From contig FONU01000004.1 of assembly GCA_900112995.1 (NCBI GenBank), positions 120,819-184,818 on the forward strand: a DNA stretch of 64,000 nt. Direction: 5' to 3'. Positions within the stretch are counted from its first letter, which is position 1, and each line of letters begins with the position of its first letter. Below are positions 35,748-44,517 of the stretch, one piece after another. The DNA comes from [Lactobacillus] rogosae (lineage in GTDB: Bacteria; Bacillota; Clostridia; Lachnospirales; Lachnospiraceae). Below the pieces are notes generated by a model. The model was not told the DNA's origin and did not search any database. It saw nothing but the letters and a program-made list of their open reading frames with translations. The position numbers were made by a program, and so were the translations under genes.

Positions 35748-35797
35748 AAATGATACACCAATAATAGTAACAACTACTAATATTAGTGTATCATTTT
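35748..35797 (-). terminator. Terminator of the thiamine operon
   Basis: AAATGATACACTAATATTAGT pairs imperfectly with the downstream arm ending GGTGTATCATTT, followed by TTGATTT, shortly after the thiE stop on the minus strand. Confidence 0.7.
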
Positions 35798-35865
35798 CTA
35801 TCAAAAAGTCAACTTATTTTTACTATATTATTTTTATAATATTATTATGCAAGCTTTGTTTTTAT

Positions 35866-36432
35866 TTATGCCTTCATCATTCCAGACATAATACAGCTTC
35901 CCTTTGCACCACACTCTTGTACTTCCTGCCTGCGGCTGCCATCTATGTTAATTCCACCAATGGCATATACCGGAATATTAACATTTTCGCATACTGCTTT
36001 CAGAAATTCCAGGCCTCTTGGTGGAACACCTCTTTTACAATCCGTACTATATATATGTCCTGCCGTAATGTATGAAGCACCAAGTTCTGCCGCTTCGACA
36101 GCTTCCTGAACGGAATGGATTGAACAACCTTTTATAGCTACATTACTATCTTTAAGCTGACTATGATATTTTCTTAGATTATCAATTGACAAATGTATAG
36201 CATTAATGCCAGTCTTTTCTGCCACTGCAACATAAGTATGCAATATCAGTCTTACGTTATATTTCTTACAGACCGAATACACATCTGCAGCAAGTGCAGC
36301 ATATTCAGCATCACTTAGATCCTTCTCTCTTAGAATAACAGCTGCTGGATAAAGCTTGCATACTCTTTCTATCTGTTCTAAAAATGGTCTGTCACAAAGC
36401 CTGCGGTTAGTAATTGCAATCACGTCCTGCAT
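35866..36432 (-). CDS. thiE: Thiamine phosphate synthase / TenI-like protein
   Basis: A 188-residue TIM-barrel protein of the ThiE/TenI family, with VILREKDLS, HTYVAVAEKTGINAIHLS, GCSIHSVQEAVEAAELGASYITAGHIYSTDCKRG shortened here to its key elements, and IPVYAIGGIN. ThiE joins the pyrimidine and thiazole halves of thiamine; TenI aromatises the thiazole. The shorter length and HLSIDN instead of HLGQxD leave TenI possible. Last gene of thiSGHE. Confidence 0.75.
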   Translation of the reverse strand: MQDVIAITNRRLCDRPFLEQIERVCKLYPAAVILREKDLSDAEYAALAADVYSVCKKYNVRLILHTYVAVAEKTGINAIHLSIDNLRKYHSQLKDSNVAIKGCSIHSVQEAVEAAELGASYITAGHIYSTDCKRGVPPRGLEFLKAVCENVNIPVYAIGGINIDGSRRQEVQECGAKGSCIMSGMMKA

Positions 36433-36456
36433 AATTCCTAATCTCCTTAATCTTAA

Positions 36457-37689
36457 TCAGCCACAGTATATATAGTCACTCATAACTGGTTGAAGTCCGA
36501 TTTTTACAAGGTCATCATATACCTGCTTAACATCTCTTCCGTCTGATATTTCAAACTGCTCATCGCCTCTGTCTTTTTCTTCAATATCTTCTGAATGGCT
36601 TCCTATGCCCGTACTTACACCTGCTGATATTTTAGTTGCCGCTATATTCATAAGATTATCACGCACACGTGCACACTCTCTTGTAGATACTGTTATACTG
36701 GCAAATGGCATAAATAATCTGTATGCTGTTACGACCTGCAATAACTGTGCTTCGTGTACATCTTTAGGATTAATTCTGTCATTATTGATTATTGGACGTA
36801 ATCTTGGACAAGAAAATGCTATCTCTGCCTGTGGGTATTTGCGCTGTAATAAATATGCGTGCATACCTGTAGCAAAAGCATCTTTTCTGAAATCATCAAG
36901 TCCTAAAAGTGCAGCAAAACCAACTCCTCTCATACCTCCCTTTAATGCACGTTCCTGTGCATTAAGCCTGTATGGGAATACTCTCTTATGTCCTGCAAGA
37001 TGAAGTGTCTCATATTTGTCTGAATTGTAGGTTTCCTGAAATACAGTTACATAGTCAGCACCACATTTATGAAGATAAGCATACTCATCTGAATTCATAG
37101 GATATACTTCAAGTCCAACAACCTTGAAATATTTTCTTGCTATTTTACAGGCTTCTCCTATGTATTCCACACTTGACATTTTCTTACTTTCACCTGTAAG
37201 AATAAGTATCTCCTGCAAGCCTGACCTTGCAATTGCTTCCATCTCTTCTTCTATTTCCTGTGCATTAAGTTTGGCTCTCTTAATCTTGTTGTGGCAGTTA
37301 AAACCACAGTATATACAGTAATTCTCGCAGTAATTAGCAATATATATAGGTGTAAAAAAGCATATAGAATTACCAAAATGTCTTTCTTTCTCATCCTTGG
37401 CTGCCTCTGCCATCTGTTCAAGATATGGAAGTGCAGCTGGTGATAAAAGAGCAGCAAAATCCTCTGGTGTCCTGTTGCTTTTATTGATAGCATTAAGAAC
37501 ATCCTTTGCTGTATATTTATCGTAGTCATAATTGTTCATAGCATCTATAACTTTTTGCTGTATATCTGACTCAAGTACTTCCATATCTGGAAGATATTCC
37601 ATATGGTTAGTTCTGTTTTTCTTCAAATCTTCTCTTATTTCATCACTCAATATACTTTCATTGATGTGCATATCTTTGCTGTCGCTCAT
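36457..37689 (-). CDS. thiH: 2-iminoacetate synthase
   Basis: A 410-residue radical SAM enzyme that cleaves tyrosine to p-cresol and dehydroglycine for the thiazole ring. The cluster motif is CENYCIYCGF (about residues 111-120), and ILTGESKKMSS and the ThiH C-terminal domain (ISAGVSTGIGSH) follow. It is oxygen-sensitive and typical for anaerobes, which use ThiH in place of the oxidase ThiO. It lies between thiG and thiE with short gaps. Confidence 0.95.
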   Translation of the reverse strand: MSDSKDMHINESILSDEIREDLKKNRTNHMEYLPDMEVLESDIQQKVIDAMNNYDYDKYTAKDVLNAINKSNRTPEDFAALLSPAALPYLEQMAEAAKDEKERHFGNSICFFTPIYIANYCENYCIYCGFNCHNKIKRAKLNAQEIEEEMEAIARSGLQEILILTGESKKMSSVEYIGEACKIARKYFKVVGLEVYPMNSDEYAYLHKCGADYVTVFQETYNSDKYETLHLAGHKRVFPYRLNAQERALKGGMRGVGFAALLGLDDFRKDAFATGMHAYLLQRKYPQAEIAFSCPRLRPIINNDRINPKDVHEAQLLQVVTAYRLFMPFASITVSTRECARVRDNLMNIAATKISAGVSTGIGSHSEDIEEKDRGDEQFEISDGRDVKQVYDDLVKIGLQPVMSDYIYCG

Positions 37690-37721
37690 AATTATCCTCG
37701 TTTCTGTAATCTATTGCATTA

Positions 37722-38495
37722 TTATTCGTGTATATAGCCCGTTAATGGAGATGATGCACTTGCACCGTCCTTCTTTACTCTTCCAAGGCCTGAAAGATAA
37801 GCTTCACGTCCTGCATTTATTGCATTCTTAAATGCTGATGCCATCGCTGGAATATCTCCTGCTGTCGCTATAGCTGTATTAGCCATCACCGCAGCTGCAC
37901 CCATTTCCATAACTTCACATGCCTGTGATGGACGACCTATACCTGCATCTACAATAATTGGAAGGTCAATTTCGTCAATAAGTATCTGTATAAAATCTTT
38001 AGTGCATACACCTCTGTTAGAACCAATTGGTGCTGCAAGCGGCATAATACAGGCAGCTCCTGCATTCTGCATATCTCTTGCTGCATTAAGGTCTGGATAC
38101 ATATATGGCATTACTACAAAGCCTTCTTTGGCAAGTATCTCTGTTGCTTTAGCTGTTTCGTAGTTGTCTGGAAGAAGATATTTAGTATCTCTTATAACTT
38201 CTATCTTAACCATATCACTGTGGCATAATTCTCTTGAAAGTCTTGCAATTCTTACAGCTTCTTCTGCATTTCTTGCACCTGATGTGTTAGGGAGAAGCTT
38301 TACATTTTCTGGAATATAATCAAGAATATTGGCAATTCCGCCATCGTTGGCTCTTCTTAGTGCAAGTGTTACTATCTGTGCTTCTGCCTGTTTTACGGCG
38401 GCGTCTATTAATTCAAGGGAATATTTTCCTGAGCCTAAGATAAATCTTGATGTAAATTCGTATTTTCCTAATTTGAATGTGTCGTTGTTGTTCAT
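37722..38495 (-). CDS. thiG: Thiazole synthase
   Basis: A 257-residue TIM-barrel enzyme that combines deoxyxylulose phosphate, dehydroglycine and ThiS thiocarboxylate. It shows [14 protein letters not shown] [25 protein letters not shown], and [27 protein letters not shown] in shortened form as its phosphate-binding C-terminus. Normal length. thiS is 68 bp upstream with a very G-rich gap on the plus strand. Confidence 0.97.
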   Translation of the reverse strand: MNNNDTFKLGKYEFTSRFILGSGKYSLELIDAAVKQAEAQIVTLALRRANDGGIANILDYIPENVKLLPNTSGARNAEEAVRIARLSRELCHSDMVKIEVIRDTKYLLPDNYETAKATEILAKEGFVVMPYMYPDLNAARDMQNAGAACIMPLAAPIGSNRGVCTKDFIQILIDEIDLPIIVDAGIGRPSQACEVMEMGAAAVMANTAIATAGDIPAMASAFKNAINAGREAYLSGLGRVKKDGASASSPLTGYIHE

Positions 38496-38532
38496 TGTTT
38501 TGTCCTCTTTTCTTTTTGGTTATTTATTGGTA

Positions 38533-38549
38533 GGGGGGGTGGGGTGGGG
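38533..38549 (+). other. G-quadruplex-capable run between thiS and thiG
   Basis: The plus strand reads GGGGGGGTGGGGTGGGG. The first run can supply two G-tracts, so four tracts of three are available. On the transcribed RNA this is C-rich, so any quadruplex would be in the template DNA strand. Confidence 0.5.
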
Positions 38550-38563
38550 TTAATGACGGAAGG

Positions 38564-38770
38564 TTATTGACCGCCACCCATAAATGTCAGGATTTCTAAG
38601 GTGTCATCGGGTGACAGGGTTGTGGTGGGGTAGGAGTCTTTCGGGATTATGACCTCGTTGAGTTCGACTACTACATGGATCGGGTTGTAGTTGTGGGTGG
38701 TGAGGAAGGTGGTGATTGTGGTTGATGTAGGGATTTGGGTGGGTTTGCCGTTGAATTTTATTGTTATCAT
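38564..38770 (-). CDS. thiS: Sulfur carrier protein ThiS
   Basis: A 68-residue ubiquitin-fold sulfur carrier (MITIKFNGKPTQIP..., VVVELNEVIIPKD). ThiF adenylates its C-terminal Gly-Gly and sulfur is then passed to ThiG. Here the protein ends FMGGGQ, with one Gln after the glycines, so it would need trimming or the extra residue is tolerated. No thiF is in the window. The sequence is rich in Thr and its codons are unusually C-rich on the coding strand. AAGGA precedes the ATG at 38770; longer frames run into repeats. Confidence 0.88.
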   Translation of the reverse strand: MITIKFNGKPTQIPTSTTITTFLTTHNYNPIHVVVELNEVIIPKDSYPTTTLSPDDTLEILTFMGGGQ

Positions 38771-38827
38771 TGCTGGTCCTTCTTTCTTTGGGGATTGGGA
38801 GAGTGAATTTTTTTTTGGAGTGTAGGA

Positions 38828-38951
38828 CGGACGACATTTGGAAGCTTCGCTTCCTCTGTCTGGGAGTTGCTGACTGAGGGATGGGGAATTAGCCTTGTCG
38901 GACGACATTTGGAAGCTTCGCTTCCTCTGTCTGCGGGTCGCTGACTGAGGG
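38828..38951. repeat. 53-bp direct repeat pair in the thiS upstream region
   Basis: Copies at 38828-38880 and 38899-38951 (71-bp period) share CGGACGACATTTGGAAGC, the palindrome GGAAGC-TTC-GCTTCC, CTCTGTCTG and CTGACTGAGGG, with only a few changes between them. They lie between the thiS start and a 148-bp inverted-repeat element. No TPP riboswitch consensus is present here. Confidence 0.9.
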
Positions 38952-38983
38952 GATAAGGTTTGCTGGGTGGCGTCCCTCCACTG

Positions 38984-39131
38984 TTTTTGCGTGAGTAGCG
39001 CGTTCCAGAGCTTCGCTCTGTCACTGTCGCGGTGCTCCTCGAATACGCTAACAAAGCCTCTTGCTCACTTCTGCAAGCAGAGTTCGGCAAGTGTCTTTGT
39101 TAGTGTATTCTCATCGCTACTCACGCAAAAA
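38984..39131. repeat. 148-bp nested inverted-repeat element
   Basis: Perfect 17-bp terminal inverted repeats, TTTTTGCGTGAGTAGCG (38984-39000) and its complement (39115-39131), enclose two internal domains: CAGAGC-TTC-GCTCTG (39006-39020), and a 16-bp stem GAATACGCTAACAAAG (39041-39056) with CTTTGTTAGTGTATTC (39095-39110) differing at one pair. Inside the latter are CTTGC/GCAAG and TCTGC/GCAGA pairs. It could fold as a branched RNA on either strand. It could be a MITE-like or REP-type repeat, or a structured RNA; no protein is encoded. Confidence 0.85.
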
Positions 39132-39183
39132 AGAGTTCACGAAAGGAAGCGCCGGTGGTGGTGCTCCCCTTCGTGAACTCTTT
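39127..39183 (-). terminator. Terminator after the C_GCAxxG_C_C gene
   Basis: AAAGAGTTCACGAAGGG pairs with CCTTTCGTGAACTCTTT on the minus strand and a T-run follows (plus A at 39127-39132). The T-run is shared with the end of the inverted-repeat element. Confidence 0.85.
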
Positions 39184-39252
39184 GAAATTCACTCTATTTG
39201 TTTTTTATTTAATTGTTTATTACTATATCACTTGTTGGAATATTTTGCAACA

Positions 39253-39651
39253 TTAATCTTCTTTGTTGGTGATTTCGTCTATTAATTCTATGGACTCTTT
39301 TATCATATTATCGCAATGTTCCTTCTTTACTCCGCCTTTCCGGGCGTTGTTTCTTAGAAGGTCTACGCAATCTGTTAAGCCATCGTGGTTGGCGGCTATT
39401 CTTTTTCTGAATTCTGTTATTACGGCAGGGGAGTCTATTCCTTTTGCACCTAATACCATAAGAGCACTTGTTATTGCTCCACAAGTGCCGCCGCATTTCA
39501 TTCCGCCACCAAAGTTACAGCCTATTGCTGCTGCCTGCTGTTCGGTCATTCCTAATTCATCGGCGTAGGCTCTCATTATTGTCTGGGCACAGTTGCTTAC
39601 CATCGGGGTTTCATTTCTTAACTGCATTGCTTTATCTATATGTCTATTCAT
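39253..39651 (-). CDS. C_GCAxxG_C_C family putative redox protein
   Basis: A 132-residue protein with the family's cysteine pattern: a lone Cys near 21 (NCAQT), GCNFGGGMKCGGTCGAITSAL (two or three cysteines, about 44-60), then Cys about 95 (TDCVDLL) and 113 (EHC). Members are described as putative redox-active proteins, often in electron-transfer loci of anaerobes; no reaction is established. It is 15 bp from the DnaJ-domain gene upstream and probably co-transcribed. Confidence 0.88.
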   Translation of the reverse strand: MNRHIDKAMQLRNETPMVSNCAQTIMRAYADELGMTEQQAAAIGCNFGGGMKCGGTCGAITSALMVLGAKGIDSPAVITEFRKRIAANHDGLTDCVDLLRNNARKGGVKKEHCDNMIKESIELIDEITNKED

Positions 39652-39665
39652 TGATTGTCCTCCAA

Positions 39666-40679
39666 TTACATTTTAGAATATTTAGTAAGTATTTCCTCAA
39701 TCTGCATATTTATGCTTTCAGGAAATGTTCCTGAATTATTATCAGAAATTTTTATCCAAAAGTCAAGATTCTTGTATTTCACATTGTGTCTTGTGTTGTT
39801 CTTATCCTGCCTGGTGGCAATCTGGACTTTTACCTGTGCTCTTTTTTGTTCAAGAAGTGGAATTATTATGTAATATAGCCTGTCGTCCCTGAATGATATA
39901 TAGCCTGCGGCATTTCCCGATTTAGTCTTTAAATATAGACGGTGATTTTTAAGTGATTGTGGGTATAGTGTCATACCTGCCCGTAAAAATGGGGCATTAG
40001 CTTGTATTTCAAGCATTGAGTCTATATAAAATGTCTGTGCATTATTCTGCTTTACCGGTGTGATAAGTTCATTAAGTGTGTAGGTTGCATCTATATACTG
40101 CTGGGCTAAAAGGTATGCAAGCTGTGCTTTTATAACTGCCCTGCTTGTATCCGATATGCTTCCTTTCCTTCTGTTATCTATACCTGATAACAGCTTATCA
40201 CTGCTTTCTGATATACTCTTTATGAATAATGAAAAATCTTCTTCTGACGTCCAGATATATTTGCCTTTTGCTATAACAAAGCTTCCGGTAATATTTCCTC
40301 TTGCACCTTCTGCATAATGATATATATTACGGCTTGTATACGCATTATCATTAACAGGTGCATCCCAATTACCGCCATCGGAAGCATATGAATTATAGTC
40401 CTGATAATATTCTCCATCATATGTGTACTCTGATGAATAATTATCATCGCTGGAATTATTGAAATAACCGGACATTTTATTATCAGATAAATTCTTAATA
40501 ATAATTGAATATGCCTCATTAATCTCCTGCGCACTATATTGATATGTATTCTTCCCTGACTTTAATGAATCGGGATGCACCTTTAACATCAGTTTTCTAT
40601 ATTTTTTCTTAATCGCTTTTATATCAGTGCCTTTTGATACTGCTAATATTTTATATGCCTGTTCTACACTCATTTTCAT
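39666..40679 (-). CDS. J-domain protein
   Basis: A 337-residue protein with an N-terminal J domain (about 5-68) holding the essential HPD in KVHPDSLKSG. A low-complexity Tyr/Asn/Ser/Asp-rich segment (about 70-120) follows, then a 200-residue region without recognised motifs and no zinc finger. It is thus not DnaJ itself but a specialised DnaK co-chaperone. AGGAT precedes the ATG. Confidence 0.85.
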   Translation of the reverse strand: MKMSVEQAYKILAVSKGTDIKAIKKKYRKLMLKVHPDSLKSGKNTYQYSAQEINEAYSIIIKNLSDNKMSGYFNNSSDDNYSSEYTYDGEYYQDYNSYASDGGNWDAPVNDNAYTSRNIYHYAEGARGNITGSFVIAKGKYIWTSEEDFSLFIKSISESSDKLLSGIDNRRKGSISDTSRAVIKAQLAYLLAQQYIDATYTLNELITPVKQNNAQTFYIDSMLEIQANAPFLRAGMTLYPQSLKNHRLYLKTKSGNAAGYISFRDDRLYYIIIPLLEQKRAQVKVQIATRQDKNNTRHNVKYKNLDFWIKISDNNSGTFPESINMQIEEILTKYSKM

Positions 40680-40784
40680 AGGGTTATCCTGATATGCTCT
40701 TTCTATTGGTTACGCATTTATCAACTCATTAAATTAACTATTGTAAGCCATAAATGTTTAGATTACGCATATGATAACACATAC

Positions 40785-41417
40785 TTAGTTAAGCGTATAT
40801 GTTTTTAAATCAAATTTCTTCTGAATAAAATCCACAAGATACTCAGCTGTACCCTCAACGCCCAAAGAGCTGCTGTCTATCATTATAGTCTTGTGCTTAG
40901 GGTCTGATGGAAGAAATCCTGCATAGTGCATATGGTAATTATCTCTTGCCTCATCTACTGACCTTATCATCTTCTTGGCTTCTTCTTCGCTTAAATGCAG
41001 ATCATTCACACAGTTCTTAACTCTCTGTTCATATGGAGCATAAATGTATATATGCACCGCATTTTCTTCATCAGAAAGGACAAAATCTGAACAACGTCCA
41101 ACTATTATACAGCTTTCTCTCTCAACTAAGAATTTCATAATATTCTGCTGGGCTTCAAATATTCTGTCCTGCTCTGTGCTTGACTGTGTTCCAAGAGGAT
41201 ACATCATTCTCTTATATGAATTAGTTGATGTCTTCTTAACCTTTTCTTCAAGTTCATCTATCTGTGATACTGGAAGATTAAGCTTCTTAGCTGCCTGCTC
41301 CACTATATCCCTGTCATAATATTCAACTCCAAGCTTCTTACTCATAAGCTTGGCTATTGGACGTCCAAGGCTGCCAAACTGCCTTGCTATTGTAACAACA
41401 TATTTCTTATCACTCAT
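40785..41417 (-). CDS. Cytidylate kinase-like protein
   Basis: A 210-residue P-loop-like kinase of the Cytidylate_kin2 family: TIARQFGSLGRPIAKLMSKKLGVEYYDRD at the N-terminus shows the GSxG variant of the nucleotide loop, followed by IVGRCSDF. Such proteins are common in Lachnospiraceae; the substrate is not defined. The ATG at 41417 follows GGAGG; four extra residues upstream are unlikely. Confidence 0.85.
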   Translation of the reverse strand: MSDKKYVVTIARQFGSLGRPIAKLMSKKLGVEYYDRDIVEQAAKKLNLPVSQIDELEEKVKKTSTNSYKRMMYPLGTQSSTEQDRIFEAQQNIMKFLVERESCIIVGRCSDFVLSDEENAVHIYIYAPYEQRVKNCVNDLHLSEEEAKKMIRSVDEARDNYHMHYAGFLPSDPKHKTIMIDSSSLGVEGTAEYLVDFIQKKFDLKTYTLN

Positions 41418-41480
41418 AACTGCCTCCATTCTGAAATTATTCTTATAATTCCTATATACATTTTATAAAACTAACACATT

Positions 41481-42833
41481 TTACATAACAAATCCTAATA
41501 CAAGGAAACCAATTATACTTATTCCAGCTCCTATAAGTACATATGGAAGCTGTGATACCGCGTGGTCAAAGTTATCAATACCTGAACCCTGTGAAGCAAG
41601 AACTGTTGTGTCACAGTAGAAGCAGGCGTGATTACCAAATGCACAACCTGAAAGAATTGCTGCCATTATAAGTATTGCATTGGCTCCTACACTTGCACCA
41701 AGTGGAAGAAGAACTGGTGCAACAAGTGTACATACGCCCCACGCATTGGCTATCATAAATGCTAATATACCAGTAATGATAAATGCAAGCATTGGGAAAA
41801 TCTTTGCTGATAATATTGGCTGTGTAATATCTATGAAGAACTCTGTCATCTGCATCTGGTTTGCAATCGTCTGGAATGTAAGTGCTGCTATAAGGAGAAT
41901 TATAATAGGAAGCATATCTGCAAATCCTTTTACGAAATTATCCCAGTATTCTGTAAATGTCATCAGCTTTTCTGCAAGATACATAACAAGTGTTACTGCA
42001 AGACATATAATCTGTGCTACTACAAGGTTCCCTGTAACACAGGCTACAACTACAAGTACAAGCATTGGAACAAGGAAATTGAATATGTTGCCGTCCTGTT
42101 CGCCTTCGCCATCGTCCATATTGTACTTCTTACTTGCATCACTGTAAACCTTACCTGTTGTTGCAACTCTTTCATAAGCCTTCTTCATTCCGCCAAGCTT
42201 AGGAAATACACCTGCTGAGAAAAGAATTACAATAAGTAATGCAACTATTGGATATATACAAAATGGAATTGCTTTAATATAAGCTCCCATCCAGGTCTTT
42301 GCACCAAGTGCCTGAACACTCTCCTGTGCGAAGAAGATAGCTCCAAAATATGCTGCCCAAGATGAGAATGGGAACATAACACAGACTGGTGAACCTGTAC
42401 TATCAAGAAGATATGCAAGTGCTTCTCTTGGTACTTTTACTTTATCATATACCTTCTTCATTGCTGTACCTATTGATAATACATTAAGATAATCATCAAT
42501 AAATATAATTACACCTAATATAAATGTTGTGAATAAAGTCTTTCTTTCGCTGTTACATATCTTTGAAACAATCTTTGCAAATCCAAAATGTCCCTTAGAG
42601 GCTGTAAGAAGTGCTATTATACTTCCAAACAAACCACATACAAGTATTAAGTATGCTTCATCACTCATAACACCTTCAAGTGTATTAACCCATTCGGTTA
42701 TAAAATCCTGCTTATATAAAAATATTGCTCCTATAATTGAACCGCCTATAAGAAATGGCTCACATTTCTTAGTAGCTATAGCACCTATGACAATACCGAT
42801 TACAATTATTACTGCTATAAGACCGTAGCTCAT
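41481..42833 (-). CDS. NhaC-family Na+/H+ antiporter
   Basis: A 450-residue membrane protein with about eleven hydrophobic segments, with FIDDYLNVLSIGTAMKKVYDK, LLDSTGSPVCVMFPFSSWAAYF and GCAFGNHACFYCDTTVLAS characteristic of the family. Relatives exchange sodium or organic ions for protons. The second ATG (42833) has the better distance from AGGAGG. The proximity to PucR and the deaminase genes may be coincidental. Confidence 0.85.
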   Translation of the reverse strand: MSYGLIAVIIVIGIVIGAIATKKCEPFLIGGSIIGAIFLYKQDFITEWVNTLEGVMSDEAYLILVCGLFGSIIALLTASKGHFGFAKIVSKICNSERKTLFTTFILGVIIFIDDYLNVLSIGTAMKKVYDKVKVPREALAYLLDSTGSPVCVMFPFSSWAAYFGAIFFAQESVQALGAKTWMGAYIKAIPFCIYPIVALLIVILFSAGVFPKLGGMKKAYERVATTGKVYSDASKKYNMDDGEGEQDGNIFNFLVPMLVLVVVACVTGNLVVAQIICLAVTLVMYLAEKLMTFTEYWDNFVKGFADMLPIIILLIAALTFQTIANQMQMTEFFIDITQPILSAKIFPMLAFIITGILAFMIANAWGVCTLVAPVLLPLGASVGANAILIMAAILSGCAFGNHACFYCDTTVLASQGSGIDNFDHAVSQLPYVLIGAGISIIGFLVLGFVM

Positions 42834-42982
42834 AATCATTTCCTCCTGTTATATAAATATTTATTAATATCTGACGCGTCCAGCGGTACATTTTATATAC
42901 CGCAAGATAAACAATGAATGTGCTTTAGTAATTTCTATTTCAGCCTTTACTGCCAGTTAGATTAACATTTTTACTAATACAC

Positions 42983-43026
42983 AAAAAGGGACTTCCGCTA
43001 ATATTACCATTAGCAGAAGCCCCTTT
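42983..43026 (-). terminator. Terminator after the PucR gene
   Basis: AAAGGGGCTTCTGCTAAT and ATTAGCGGAAGTCCCTTT form a long stem followed by TT and more T on the minus strand. The rest of 42834-43155 is AT-rich without further signals. Confidence 0.85.
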
Positions 43027-43155
43027 GCTTCTTGTCTATGTTCAAGAATATATCACTAAGACATATATACTTCAACATTCTTTTATAAATATTTTATTGT
43101 TATGACTTCTAATAACAATCTTGTATTACTTCATTTGTTCTCACAGCACAAATGT

Positions 43156-44337
43156 CTATCTTACCTCAAGACATATCAAAGCATTCATAAACTCCAGACG
43201 TGTCATCGCATCATCAAAATTCCTGCCCGTAAGCTCAGTTATTCTCTGTATTCTGTACTTTACTGTATTACGATGCGTAAATAACTGTTCAGAAGCGTGA
43301 AGCAGGCTGTTATTGTTCCAAAGGTACGCTTTTAACGTCTGTAAAAGATTCGTATTATTCTCCTTATCATAGTCAATAATTATGCCTAATGTACTGTCAA
43401 CAAAGTCCTGTATAAGCTTTTTATCTCCAAATTCAGAGAACAGGTTATATATTCCCATTTCTTCATACCAGAACACACTTCCATTAAGCTGTATCTTCTC
43501 CGAAAGGATTACACACCTTGAAGCCTCCGTAAAACTTTTCTGCAAATGTGATATTCCATTATATTCACGTCCAATTCCCATAACAAGCTTTATATCCGTA
43601 TACCTACCCTGCACATATTCAGATAATGCTTCGTAAGATTGATTAATAAGACCGTGTGTATCATCAGCATTTTCCAAACAATTAAAACAGCCAACTATGT
43701 TATTAGCATATCTTGATAAAATCAGACTTCCATTATTCTGTGCAAAACTGTCCCTCAGCTTATTCATAATGAAATCATAATCAAAATTCTCTATCTTATT
43801 ATCTGAATGAATATTAATCATAAACATACGGTTATTACCATTGATGTCATAGCCAGCTTCTTCAAATTTAATAGAAAATGCTTCTATATTGATGTCCTTT
43901 CCAAATATAATTCCTGAAAGAATATCATCACTTAATACATCTGAGTCTTTATTATACGCAATAGCGTGTCCGATTTCTTCAAAAATGTCAACAAGAGGAA
44001 TTTCACCTGATATGACAAATATCGGAAAATCGTTAAGATTGGAATAGGATATTATTGTACTGTCTATACTGGCAATGTACTTATCACCAACAAGAAGCAA
44101 TGCACCTGCCATATCAAGCTTCTTAGCTTTCTTAATAACTGCTTGCAGGTCAAAATCCTTACTCTGTATAACAGGCGTGCTTATAATCAAAAGCTCCTGT
44201 CCCTTTACCCACTTCGCAAAATTCATATTCTCAGGCTTATATACCCACCTTATTCTATTGGACAAACCACTCTTTCCTGCTATTATTCTGGCTTTCGCCA
44301 TTGAGGGGAGAGTGAGAAGATCTTTACATTGAAACAT
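43156..44337 (-). CDS. PucR family transcriptional regulator
   Basis: A 393-residue regulator with the N-terminal PucR sensor (LLTLPSMAKARIIAGKSGLSNRIRWV, about 6-125), a GGDEF-like central region, and a C-terminal helix-turn-helix (LHASEQLFTHRNTVKYRIQRI, about 350-390). PucR regulators control purine or pyrimidine catabolism. A CodA-like deaminase gene directly upstream in the same direction is its likely target. Confidence 0.9.
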   Translation of the reverse strand: MFQCKDLLTLPSMAKARIIAGKSGLSNRIRWVYKPENMNFAKWVKGQELLIISTPVIQSKDFDLQAVIKKAKKLDMAGALLLVGDKYIASIDSTIISYSNLNDFPIFVISGEIPLVDIFEEIGHAIAYNKDSDVLSDDILSGIIFGKDINIEAFSIKFEEAGYDINGNNRMFMINIHSDNKIENFDYDFIMNKLRDSFAQNNGSLILSRYANNIVGCFNCLENADDTHGLINQSYEALSEYVQGRYTDIKLVMGIGREYNGISHLQKSFTEASRCVILSEKIQLNGSVFWYEEMGIYNLFSEFGDKKLIQDFVDSTLGIIIDYDKENNTNLLQTLKAYLWNNNSLLHASEQLFTHRNTVKYRIQRITELTGRNFDDAMTRLEFMNALICLEVR

Positions 44338-44397
44338 ATTGCTGCTCCTATATTATGTTGTTATAATTATTTATAGTGCCATAAGGAACTTTTAAGA

Positions 44398-44502
44398 TGA
44401 GCACTCTTGTGCTCATTATATCATATGCCCTGCGTTGTTTTTCCACGCATCCGAAGTTTCGAAGAAACTTCTAAGTGACTACGAAGTAGTCATATTATAT
44501 CA
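44398..44502. repeat. Palindromic repeat copy, reverse orientation
   Basis: TGAGCAC-TCTT-GTGCTCA (44398-44415) is followed by a single copy of the 79-bp unit found at 3874-4180, but reversed: GCGTTG...CACGC, GAAGTTTC-GAA-GAAACTTC, GACTAC-GAA-GTAGTC and ATTATATC. It lies between the deaminase stop and pucR start. Confidence 0.9.
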
Positions 44503-44517
44503 TAATTCACTCTTTAT

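Noticed and set aside
38771..39250. TPP riboswitch for the thi operon
   Set aside because: I looked for the CTGAGA and ACCTGATCTGG-type conserved blocks on the minus strand and found none; the region is made of repeats.
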